This document shows positions 1 through 10,216 of a stretch of DNA of 64,000 nucleotides, piece after piece. A program made the translations under genes and the position numbers. Below the pieces are notes generated by a model that saw only the letters and a list, made by a program, of their open reading frames with translations, did not search any database and had not been told where the DNA came from. The DNA is from Pilaira anomala. Its lineage: Eukaryota; Mucoromycota; Mucoromycetes; Mucorales; Mucoraceae. The DNA is taken from assembly GCA_025716855.1 (NCBI GenBank), contig JAIXMQ010000055.1:62001-126000 (forward strand). Direction: 5' to 3'. The stretch's first letter is position 1. Each line of letters opens with the position of its first letter.

Positions 1-328
1 CTTGGAATTCGGCATTGAAGAGCTCTGGGTCATCACCAGTACAGGCAGCCATACATGTGCCAGCAGCGGTCATAAAAGGAGCATAATCAGCAGAAGTCTT
101 TTCACACATAACAGCAAGAGAAGAGACAAAGAGAGGAGAAGCAGAGTCCATGGTCCAGCCAGTGACATACTTTTGACCAGCTTGAACGTTACAGCCAGTG
201 AAACAAGTGGTAGATGGAGCAACATCATAAGAGGGATTACAGTTAGTGGCAGCAGCAGTAGCAGGAGCAGCGGAGACAGCAGAAGCAACGAAGGCGAGAA
301 CAGCAGAGAAGACAAGGGCAGAATGCAT
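1..328 (-). CDS. Small secreted cysteine-rich protein, 3' end outside window
   Basis: The minus frame is open from an ATG at 328 to the window edge, so about 109 residues are visible and the C-terminus is missing. It begins MHSALVFSAVLAFVASAVSA, a textbook signal peptide with an A-x-A-like cleavage zone. The mature part has at least six cysteines, spaced as in small extracellular fungal proteins. Codon choice is strongly biased to C/T-ending Ala, Ser, Thr and Val codons, and a TATA-like box lies about 75 bp upstream; both suggest high expression. I do not recognise the family. It is presumably secreted to the wall or medium. The plus-strand open frame over the same bases is antisense to this coding bias and is rejected. 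Confidence 0.75.
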   Translation of the reverse strand, partial: MHSALVFSAVLAFVASAVSAAPATAAATNCNPSYDVAPSTTCFTGCNVQAGQKYVTGWTMDSASPLFVSSLAVMCEKTSADYAPFMTAAGTCMAACTGDDPELFNAEFQ

Positions 329-402
329 GATGTTAGATGGCTTGATAATATAGAATTAAACTGATATGTAATTTCTTTTTTTAAAATTCAAAACTCTGCC
401 TC

Positions 403-410
403 TTTATATA
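403..410 (-). promoter_or_regulatory. TATA-like box of the secreted protein gene
   Basis: On the minus strand TATATAAA sits about 75 bp upstream of the ATG at 328. This placement fits a core promoter with a short 5' UTR. Inference only. Confidence 0.4.
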
Positions 411-1620
411 CACATATAAAATAATAAAATAACCATTTAACTAAATGAAGTGAAGGTTCATTATGTTAGAAAATAATAGACTATTATCATTGTAAGTATA
501 TTTTTTTTTAGCTCAAGATACCTCTAAAGGTACATGTATACTAACTCCTGTTTTGCTAGATCAAAAAATAAATTTATTATCAGATTTTTTCAAGTAGCAC
601 CAGAAATATTAATAAAAATAAAAGATCAGATAAAGGACGAAGTACGTGAATAAAGCTGAGCTTTGAATTTTGTAAATTACACATCATTTTCATATTTACG
701 AGAGCGTGTTACAATGTTCATAATTACAGCTACCTATATTTGTCCCTTTGTTTCAATGTTGCAAATGCTCGGTATATTTTTTGTTTTTTCGAGTAAACTT
801 ATTTTTGTAAAAATGAATATTTTCAATGTAACGAAGGCGATTGAAAAAAAAAAAAGATCAGTCATTGACATAAATACTGACTTCAGTAATAAATAAAAGA
901 ATATAGTTAACAAGCATGCGACATATATAGATACAAACACACGAAGAACATGAATGATCAGTGTTACTAAATACAAGCGTAAAGAATACATGGAATGTTC
1001 GTTTGACTAGGGGTAGGGGAGGGGGGAGAGTCATGGTATGTAATACCTAATATAAACTGTGTGATACACGTATTTTTACATCTCCATCTGATAAATAATT
1101 AATCTGATAATTATATTATACACGCGGCGTAGCACAGAGTGCAATCTAGTAAGAAGAAAGGGAAAAGAGGTAAATCATTTACAATTGTATGTAAACAATG
1201 TTTATGCATCTTCACCAATTAGGTAAAACTTTTTTTACAAGAATTGAAAGGACTGATCTAAAATGCCATGCAAAAGCTTAAACAAGATAAAGTAGAAAAT
1301 AGCCGAAATCTAACCATTGCGTGGTATACTAGGCTATGAAAAAAGTTAAGGCTAAGAATTAGATTATGGCGTATAGTAGGACAAAAAACAAGGAACTTAA
1401 AAAAAATTTATGGTTCCGAATCTTTACTGTATACTAGGATATTCTATCAACCGCCTCTCCAGAGGCAAGTACGTATAGTGAAATAGAAAGTATCATAAAG
1501 ATAGAAATAAACAAACAATCTGTAAAATGAACCAAATAATTTTTTAGATGAATCCACATTGTACGGCATAAAAATTCCTTGGGTGTTTTGAGACACAAAG
1601 AGAAGTTTATTTCTTTCTTT

Positions 1621-1653
<33 letters not shown>

Positions 1654-1659
1654 ATAGCA
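411..1659. other. Intergenic region, no gene seen
   Basis: This 1.25 kb region lies between two divergently oriented genes. Short open frames on both strands (for example around 663-991) have no start context, splice structure or recognisable motif. The region holds A/T tracts, a G-rich patch at about 1010-1030, and a run of T (about 1622-1652) ending 8 bases before the next gene's ATG. Confidence 0.6.
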
Positions 1660-2566
1660 ATGGCACATCCTCATTCGGCTTTACAGATATATCAGTTTCT
1701 ATCTACACTTCACCAGACGTGTCCTGACGCCGGGACGTTTGATTCGATACTATTATCCTTACAGACCCCACGTTTTTCGCCTGTTTCCAGTATTCTTGAT
1801 CGTTGGGCACCTACATTCGCACACCAGATGCCTACTTTATTTGGAGATTTCCAACAGCTCATGGCGAGTGCACAAAGGTCACCTGAATATGACGCTTTAC
1901 TGAGGCGAGTGTCAGAGCATTATCCGCTTATTTACCGTGTTTCTTGTTTCCTCGAAAACGACCTTCAGTTAGAGCTCTTTGTACGTTGCCTTTGTTTGGA
2001 CTCGAGCACACCAGTAAACGTGACGGAAGTCAAACAAACCTTAATGCAATTCTTTCGTGAATTGTCACCGGATACCCGAGATTTTGTACAAGAAATTGTG
2101 ATGGAAGATCATCATGGGTACTTGAGTCGTGAAGATTGTATGATGGATGATAATTTACCGGGTGCAGAAAGTTTTCATGGATTTATTGATTTAGATCGTG
2201 TTTATGATATTTTGCAAGACCCCAAGTTGTTTGATCAATTAATGGCGATTATTCAAGCAAACACTGCTAGAAATGTGGTGTGGGCACAGACGATACAAGA
2301 GATTCATGCTTTGGTCTCTGGAAGAGGTGTGTGGGAACAACTTGCTCCTATATTACAAGTACATCATATTAACGAAGGTAAACACATACGCAACTCTTTT
2401 TTTTTTTGAATGGATATACACTGAATTAACAATTTACATAGAGGAATACGAATCATATGAAGATTACGTCCAGAAAAATTTTTTAGATAATGGAGGTCAG
2501 CAGTACCTCGACGATGAAATCAATCGTGCTCAAGTTGAGCACATGTTAGGAAACTTAAAAATGTAA
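1660..2566 (+). CDS. Unrecognised conserved-looking protein, two exons
   Basis: Exons 1660-2377 and 2442-2566 give about 280 residues. The ATG chosen is the first after the poly(T) tract; the longer frame upstream would translate poly(T) into poly-Phe. The intron (GTAAAC...TTACATAG) joins a G to AG, keeping frame and giving a Glu-rich junction. The protein is soluble and helix-rich, with clustered Leu, His and Asp/Glu, and ends in a charged region. No signal peptide or membrane segment is visible, nor any catalytic motif I can name. It runs towards the PL8 lyase on the opposite strand, about 37 bp away, so the two genes share a terminator region. Confidence 0.7.
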
Positions 2567-2603
2567 TTAAAAAATAATATAATACCAAATTTTTCTTCTT
2601 TTA

Positions 2604-5005
2604 TTATGATAAACTATATGATACGCTACTTCCTGCAAACGGACCGGAAGGCAAATTAATATTTACTTGTTGTACTTTATCGTTTACGGTAATTTCCAGT
2701 TGTACTCTTACAAGTAATTGAGTAGGGTCGGAGACCGTGACAGTATACGTGCTGTTTTGTTTTGTAAAAAATGTCAAGATCGCTTGATCTGTCTTAACCG
2801 AAACACCCCATGCTGTAACAAATGTACCTGCAGTCCAAAATGCCAATGCAATTGTCTGATCTTTAGGATGATAAGCACCACGTACTTTACCAAGTTCTGC
2901 GTCATCTTGATGTACAAACTGAATGAGTGACGAGGTATTTGATTTTGCATTTTCATCTACACCAAGCTGAGCAACATAAGTAACCGGTTCCGTCATATTA
3001 TTCACAAAATGGTGCTCTAAAGTAGCAGTAAAAATAGGTTGATTTGCAACGCCTTGTGAAATACCAATCGTAGACCAGTTATTTGCCGCATGACTATCTG
3101 TGTTCACCTTTAAAGTTACTGTCTCATCCAAAATGGTATACAAAATTTTGTTATGCCATACAGTATTCTTGCCTAGATGAACTTGCCCCTTCAAATTAGA
3201 TTGATCCAATGTGGTAATAACGGATGCGTTGCTTTGTGATTCAATAGGTCCGATTTGTACCGCATAAAACCCGGGAAAGAAATAAAAGGTCTTTTCCCAC
3301 TTTAGACTTCCGGTCATTGGATTGATATATTGCATGACGGCCATTCCACCTTTATCTGAGCTCCCATAAGGTGTAACTGACCCAACGAAGCTAGTGTTCC
3401 CGTACCATTGTGTTAAATTACATCCGAACGGCGTCACACCATAATCGACTGTTGTACCAGGTATAAGGTTCCAATCCCACGCTGCAAAAACATCGGAATA
3501 TTCATCACCATCGATATAACTATAAATCGCACCATCACTTAAATGAAAGCCAAAGGGATTTTGATCATTATTACATTCTGAATTTGAGGAACGTGTTGAA
3601 AACGATTTCAAGGTGGTGATATAAGAAGGGCTACGATGCACCAAGAAATCCGAAGTATAAAAGCTTCGTGTACCATCTAAATGGCCCTGTCCTGGAGAAG
3701 CAGAATCTCGTAGATCAATCAAGTTTTTTAAAATAGATTTAAAGGATGTAGCATTTGTCCAATCGGCTGTAGCTAATTCGATTCGGGTCAAGTTTAGTGC
3801 AACACCGCCGCTTGCTTGTTTATCAGCAGCTTTAAATGAAACCATGCGTCCAATTACACTGTACTCCCAGAGCAAGGTATTGTTTGTATTGGACATAATC
3901 ATCCATTCTGTACCATTCATCAATGTCAAAAACGATTGTTGAGATTCAGGTGGTGGTGCGAAGGATGTGTTTGACGTTTGTAAAAACATATTTGTGACTG
4001 AATTAATAAAGTCTTTTCCGTAATTTCCATTATATAACAGAGAGAAATGTTGCAAATAAGATCCATCTACTTTCACACCATCTGTGCCAATTTCTGGCGT
4101 AATTAAAGTTTGGTTATAAAAATGAGCTAAAGCGTCCGAAGCAAGTGTGATGTTATCAGTGAGCATGGCCGAGTTTAATACGGAGGTAGAACTATCCAGC
4201 ATATTAGCGCCTGTCATGGGTCCAATACCAAGTATAAAAGTATCAAGACGATCATAAACTCTTTCAACAACGTGTGTACAATTAGACAGTTGGGATTGGG
4301 TTAAATTAGGTTTCAATAATAAACATGCATTCGAGATCAATTTAGGCATGAGAATCATCTATAAATAATACATACAAATAAATAAATATATATAAATAGT
4401 TTATACAATGTGTATATTTACTTGTCCAAACCAATTTGTATTCCATAATCCGGGTGTACCACAAGGGCAGGTACTATTATCTAATCCACCTTCGTCTAAA
4501 CAAGTATCTGGTACATACGTATTATCAAACCAGAAATCTAATGCTTTTGAAATAGAAGGCAATAGTTGACTACTATTTTCTGAACTTGATCTAAATTTAC
4601 TAGCCAGTGTAACTATAATTATAGCGTTTTATTGTTGTTAGTAAAAAAAAAAATAGGACAAACAACTAAACCTCTTTATTTGTATACCTATTCTTTGAAA
4701 ATGTTGTTGTGCAGGCCAATTCGCTCTTCTTGCAGTACACCCAGTAGTATAATCTACGTCTGTCCAAGTACCATTTTCTAAAGAAAATTGATCCATCCTG
4801 TGATACTTTTTTAATTAGTTTTATGTCATGAGTATAAATATATATAATATAGCAACAAGTTTATTTACCAAGTTGGAATTAAATTCGCATTGATTAATCC
4901 ATCTTGTAAAATTAACTCTATTTTACGATCATAAAGTGTATTTAAATCATCTTGTATTGTACAAGATATAATCCCAATAAAGCAAAAAAATAGAATTATT
5001 TTCAT
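2604..5005 (-). CDS. Secreted polysaccharide lyase family 8-type enzyme
   Basis: Exons (minus): 5005-4869, 4797-4688, 4612-4422, 4358-2604; about 730 residues, the usual PL8 size. It starts with a signal peptide (MKIILFFCFIGIISC). Family PL8 enzymes (hyaluronate, chondroitin AC and xanthan lyases) cleave uronic-acid polysaccharides by beta-elimination. Family signs seen: an NTNW segment with the N-W-aromatic-x3-I-x2-P pattern (about residue 144), DGSYLQH followed nine residues later by the Tyr of NGNYG (the His/Tyr catalytic pair), and an Arg in IGRM matching the conserved Arg. The C-terminal half is beta-rich with many N-x-S/T sites. The second Arg of the usual RGRxxSR motif is Phe here. The substrate cannot be told from sequence; the fungus's own glucuronic-acid-containing wall polymer is one possibility. 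Confidence 0.8.
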
Positions 5006-5106
5006 TTCTTAAAAAAAAAAAGAAAGAGAAAAAAAAGGGGAGGGGGGGGGAGGAAGTATGAGGCTCAGTTGAATGCATTTATATCTACACGAAGGGGGTT
5101 TAATTG

Positions 5107-5337
5107 TCACAAAGTAAAAAATAAAAAGTCGTCACCAGGGCGATACAAAAGTAAAAAGGTATAAACAACTTTTAGACTTGTATTCATGCTTGAACTAAAA
5201 TAAAATGCATTGTTACTCAACGGGTTCATTAAGCAAATTTGCAATTGAACAATGTTTTTTTTCGTGTCACAATTTCCCTTTTTTGAAGTAGATCCAAACA
5301 AAAATAAACAAAGTATAATGATTAGAAATAAAAACAT
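5107..5337 (-). CDS. Possible small secreted or leader-like ORF, doubtful
   Basis: A 76-codon frame starts MFLFLIIILCLFLFGSTS, which looks like a signal peptide or one membrane segment, followed by a polar stretch with two cysteines and a short hydrophobic C-terminus. It lies just upstream of the PL8 gene on the same strand. A G-rich run (about 5037-5052) lies between the two. I see no family match and no splice sites extending it. It may be a real small protein, a decayed start of a duplicated secreted gene, or chance. Confidence 0.2.
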   Translation of the reverse strand: MFLFLIIILCLFLFGSTSKKGNCDTKKNIVQLQICLMNPLSNNAFYFSSSMNTSLKVVYTFLLLYRPGDDFLFFTL

Positions 5338-5339
5338 AT

Positions 5340-6240
5340 TTTGTTCGGGTTATTATATGTTCAGTATACTTTTGTCATATACTCATTGAGTCTGACTTCT
5401 AGGTAGTTGGTTAACTACTCGAAATATAAACCGCCCTTATAGAATAAGTATTGCTTGGGTTAACTCATTCAAAAGACGCGAGCCTCTCATAATCTGGCTA
5501 CCGATCTTAGTCAACCAAATTATGAACGTTCGATGTTTACCTATTAAAATAAAAGACTTGGTTTGGCCAATGTTAGATTTAATGAGGTTGTTTAAATAGG
5601 GGATAGATACGCGCACCATTTTTTGCATAACACATTTTTACACTAAAATTAAAAACGTTAGTTTACTTGCTTTACAATATCTGATTGAAGGGTTGAATGT
5701 CATTGAATTTTTGTTAATCACTCACTTGATTGTTATTGGCATCTTATTTTTTTCAAACGACATACGGACAGATTTTCTTTTTCTTCTTTTTCTTTCACTT
5801 TCTTTTTTTTTTTTTTAATACATGTATTTTAAAATGAATCTTCCCTACCTCTACAGATTTAATCTCTTCTTTAACCACATGATACCCTATCTAGACAAGA
5901 GATTGTTTCAAGAGATAAAAGTAACTTTGAAGCCTGCATAAAACATGTTGAGTTGTCAATGGTAAGTCATATCTATGCTCTAATAATTTTATCAAAAAGA
6001 AGTCATTCATTGTATAATAAATTTCAATAGAAAATGCTCTTTTATGTGCAGATTGCATGTAGTTCTAAAACTCTATATTTGAGATAATAGATTGAAAATG
6101 TCAGAGATTTAAGAAGAGTTTTAGATAAAAACTGTACCCTCAGCCTCGAATTAACTGATGAAAAGAACAAACTGCTCTCATGACCACCTCTCCCTCCTAT
6201 ATCAAAAGTAAAGTACGCGTGTAACAGCTCGCTCAGAACA
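5340..6240. other. Intergenic, no supported gene
   Basis: AT-rich sequence with poly(T) near 5800-5817. Short open frames on both strands (5437-5628, 6042-6269) have no recognisable domains or splice context. Possibly degraded coding DNA continuous with the remnant that follows. Confidence 0.4.
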
Positions 6241-6254
6241 ATGGTATCAGATAC

Positions 6255-6790
6255 GTGTTTGGCTCCCAATTGAGCTTTTATTTGAGAGCCTTGAAGATTA
6301 TAACGATGTGTTGTATTGAGACCGATAGTTATAGCATAGGTGAGCTAACACATCGAGCGTTGAAGATATTTTCAATGCAAAAATCGATTGTTGAACAGGT
6401 TGTTAAATTGACACATAGCTGCATTGAAGATACAAATAGCATCCGCGGCGAAAACACTAGTATGACAAGCGCTTCTAGCAAAAACGAAAATCGCACGGCT
6501 CCTTCTACTGAAAAGCTATCAACCAAGAGAATGGAGAGTCGTGTAGACATGTTAGCTATAAACAACAACCTTGAATTTGTATGTGAAGAAGACAAGAGCT
6601 TTGAATATGATACAAAGATATCTACTTGAGGAAGTCATTTTAAAAATGGCGAAAGAAATGAAGGATATGCTTTGATCCCTGATAAGCTTTCCTAGCTTCC
6701 CAACTAACAAAATCAAGAAGCTTGTAACTATTGGTATTGACTGTAAAACGCAAGGTTTATTTCGACATTTGAGACATAAAATTAGTATAG
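6255..6790 (+). pseudogene. Decayed protein-coding remnant of a repeated fungal gene family
   Basis: A plus frame runs 6255-6629 with coding-like composition, including RVDMLAINNNLEFVCEEDK. It stops at a TGA near 6627. If the frame is shifted by one base there, the reading continues with EEVILKMAKEMKDML and, after another stop, a PTNKIKKLVTIGI-like stretch. From memory this resembles repeated, lineage-expanded hypothetical proteins of Mucorales (a Glu-rich segment, then KxPKxMKDM), but I cannot verify that here. At least one frameshift and one nonsense codon indicate a dead copy. No terminal repeats were found. Confidence 0.35.
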
Positions 6791-6799
6791 CTACGTTGC

Positions 6800-8006
6800 T
6801 CGGGTAACTCGATCTAAAGAATTCCTGGTGCCAAGTACTTTAGACGATATATTGTTTCTTTGCTCGAAATTTCATCAGTTATGCTAGCGATGTTTCACAT
6901 CATCAAATCAAGTATTACAATCTTATTGTATTATATCCATAACATTCTTATTCATATAAATAATAAATACTATCCAAAAAGCAAGAATAAAAAATCATTT
7001 AAATAACCAATTTATTTATAAAATAGTAGTAGTTATTGACAAATAAATAGGAAAAACACTAATTATTAATGTTATTTTTGCGTATAGGCTTAGTTGAACA
7101 GGAATAGTTATATAGATTAAAGAAAAATACATAACTAGCCTGTAATATCACAAGCTTAAGTGTTTGGTGTAATCTCCCAACTCTTATTACTTCATGGATA
7201 TCAAGTGTCAAATACAAGTTCAGTAAAATGATCATCTCCTTCGCTGTAAAATGGCTGAGAGCTTTACCATTTTTGACTTTTCATGCCTCTAAAGTAGTAT
7301 GTATTTAAAGTTTAATGGCTTAACAAAACCTTACATATCGTTCAGGCCTCATCAATTTGACGCATTATCAGTTTCTTGTGAAATCATAAGCTATTTCTCT
7401 TATTTGATGTGATATTTTGACCAAATATCCAAATATGTAATCTTGAAGGATACTAACTTTTTCATGTTCAAAAAAAAAAAAATCTCATAATATTTAACAC
7501 ACCCCTATTTTTTTTATAGAAGCTTGGATGAAAGATACATTTGAAATACATATCCACGTTCTTGCAGAATATACATTTTTTCCTTTAGTGGGTGTGAAGT
7601 ACTCGTTCATTTGGAATCTGAAAAACTGTACATCCCTTAAGGAAATATGTATACCTCGGCAAAGTGATACTTTTTTAGATAAACTGACAAACATAGTCTA
7701 TTCCTGTGACATTTATTTTTCTTGAGAAAATGCTAAATTCTATTGTATTATGTATCACGAGTGAGTTATTTTTTTTTATTTTACAAGCTTCCTTGAATAT
7801 ATAACATGCAGTAAAAAAAAAAAAAGAAAAAGACATTATTAAATGATCTTGAAGACCTCTGCTAAGCTCTACTAATATTTAAGCTACTACTACTACTACT
7901 ACTACATTTGTTACACTGAATTCAAAGGTACGACAAAATGAATAATTTCTGGGCTTAGAAAACTTAAATTAACTTATATAACAATTTGACAGGTTGGAAA
8001 ATTTAT
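6800..8006. other. Intergenic region, no supported gene
   Basis: AT-rich, with overlapping open frames of 60-66 codons on both strands at about 7494-7725. Neither has a convincing start, splice partners or motif. A (CTA)n run lies at about 7885-7904. The 3' end of the iron transporter gene lies at the right edge. Confidence 0.4.
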
Positions 8007-9059
8007 TTAATTCAATGTAGCAAATAATGTAACAGGTTCTTGAGGTAAGAGGTAAACGATACCATAACTTGCACCAGCAGCAATTGCACCGATAAGTAAA
8101 GTCTGAACAGCGCCCCAGACAGCACCATGAGGGTTGACCAATCTAGACTTGATATAACCGAAAATCAACAAGGTTAAAAAGGTGACTGCAACAGAGATAT
8201 ACAAGGCGTAAGTAGCATCTTCAAAGAAACAATAAGGAAGTAAAGGAATCAATCCACCAATAAAATAAGATAATCCGATGGTTAAAGCGGAAATCTAATA
8301 ACGTATTACTAAGCATGTTCTCTCTCTCTCTCTCTCTCTCTCTCTTTATCATTACTTACCCAACTACGATTAGGATCAGGCATTTCCAAATTTAATTCAA
8401 ACTTCATCATAAAGTCCACAAATTTCTCTGGATCAGCCTTCAATTTTTCAATTAAAGGTTGAATTGTATCTCTATCCAATCCATAAGGCTCTAAAATCTC
8501 TACAATTTCATCTTCTTCGTCTTGAGGACATTCTTCTACTTCACGTTGTTCTCTTTGACGTTCAGTTTTGTAATGATCGATTTCTGAACGAGCTGCCAAG
8601 TATCCACCTAATCCCATTGAAATTGCTCCACTAAAACATTCATTACTAAAATTTAGTACATGTGTTTACAATTATTTTTATATTTCTCTCTACCTGACGA
8701 GTTCTATAAAAAAGAGGGTAACACACACAAAAATTGTTCATTTTAGTACATATTATACAAAAACAACGCTTGTATTTATTTATTTTACCTGCTGCACCAC
8801 CATAAATAACAATCTTGGAGCTACCGAGAGAAGCAAGACCAGCAGCCAAAGCAAAAGGTACAGTTAAACCATCTAAAATATATATATATATGTCAGTTTT
8901 CTGATAATACCTGACAGTCTATTTATCATATATAATACCAGAAAGACCAATGATGGTATCACGAACAATTTCTGCAGACTCAAAATGTCTTTCTAAATGT
9001 TGATAGGGTGCGTATTCATGAGAATGACGACGACGAAGTTTATTAAGTATAGCTGACAT
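8007..9059 (-). CDS. CCC1: VIT/CCC1-type vacuolar iron (manganese) transporter
   Basis: Exons (minus): 9059-8939, 8872-8789, 8703-8694, 8630-8360, 8294-8007; 257 residues, normal for the family. These proteins move Fe2+ or Mn2+ from cytosol into the vacuole. Family marks: DGLTVPFALAAGL in the first membrane helix, YGGAAELVSGAISMGLGGYLAARSE in the second, then a charged cytosolic loop rich in Glu and containing Cys (the metal-binding region), then three more hydrophobic helices. Exon 3 is only 10 nt, yet it supplies ELV and part of Ser and is needed to keep the reading frame. The gene is divergent from the CLASP gene; the shared 820-bp upstream region contains a CACGTG box. Direction of transport and metal are inferred from the family. 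Confidence 0.9.
8694..8703 (-). other. CCC1: 10-nt microexon of the VIT gene
   Basis: On the minus strand the 10 bases AACTCGTCAG are flanked by a pyrimidine-rich TTTTTTATAG acceptor and a GTAGAG donor. Joined to the G before and the T after, they read Glu-Leu-Val-Ser, exactly the part of the VIT motif (E-L-x-x-G-A-I-S-M-G) that is otherwise missing. Skipping them shifts the frame. Confidence 0.85.
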
Positions 9060-9880
9060 ACTCCAAAAAGAAAAAAAAAAAAGTAAAAAGAAAAAGAACG
9101 AGAAAAAGAGAACTAAAATAGGATGTATTTAACCCAAGCTTGGGACGACTTTTTTTTTTCATATGTAAGATCCGCTTTCCCTTATCACGTGTAAACACTT
9201 CATATTTGCCAATGCCCGAGGTGCTTAAAAAATTCTGTATCTACATATCAAAACATAGCTGTTTTTACAAGGGTGATATCAAGAATATATATAATTAAAA
9301 AGCACATAATACACAGGGATTTCCTTAGGACTGTAAGTTATACATAGTGTACAAAAAAATACACAATGCTTTCCGCATTAGTTACTTCGTTATTTCAAAT
9401 ATTTGTATGCATCTATATCAGTACAATGAAATCAATTTCCTTGTCTCTCATAAAAACTTTTATCTCTTTGCATATTCCTTTTAATATATCAGATTAGTTT
9501 GTTGATTTATGATAATAAAATTAGTATCTACGTTTATATAATTTCTTGAGTTTTAAGTACACATCTTGCTTGAGAAGTTTATTTCAACAAGTGAATACTA
9601 TAAGTTAATTTGTCTCATTCACAACGAGAAAAATCAGCATTGCTTCTCAAAACCACATCAATTAATAATAATTACCTTATATTTACTGTACATAAGTTAC
9701 AGCTTGTAATGTATTGTCAACGATAATTACATATTGCTTTATTTCTTCATACAGTATGGGAAGTTATTTTGACGTCAGAAAGGAATTTCAACTTCAGCCA
9801 ATTTTTTTTATTTTTTTTTTTTATTTTTTTTTTTTATTTCTTTTTTTTTCTTGTTAATTTATTTTCTTATTCAACACAAC
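9060..9880. promoter_or_regulatory. Divergent promoter region between VIT and CLASP genes
   Basis: About 820 bp with no coding signal. A palindromic CACGTG lies at 9186-9191, overlapping a TTATC (GATAA on the minus strand), about 130 bp upstream of the VIT ATG. E-boxes and GATA sites are used by fungal phosphate and iron regulators, so control of the transporter by such factors is possible but unproven. Long T tracts (about 9803-9850) precede the CLASP start. Confidence 0.4.
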
Positions 9881-10181
9881 ATGAAAGGCCCCAAGAGAGA
9901 ACCTGTTACTGAGGTAACTAAATACCTTCTTGCTTGATTACAATTTAACTTTACTAATCAAAGATATAAATAGATAACGAAAAGAGATCTTGAAAAAGAT
10001 TTTAAAAGAATTAAATCAATATTTTCTGAAAAGGAATCAGAAGAGAATTGGACAGAGCGTGTTAATTTATTAACACGCGTTGAAGAAACGTTGAATGCAA
10101 ATAATATAAATGACTTTAAAACAATTATCGTGGAGAAGCTTAACGAGAACATGGCTGGTATCATGCAATCGGTAAAGATAC

Positions 10182-10216
<35 letters not shown>

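Noticed and set aside
2..364. Plus-strand open frame of 120 codons at the left edge
   Set aside because: It is antisense to the secreted protein gene, which has a signal peptide, biased codons and ordered cysteines; the plus frame is Ser/Arg low-complexity caused by that bias.
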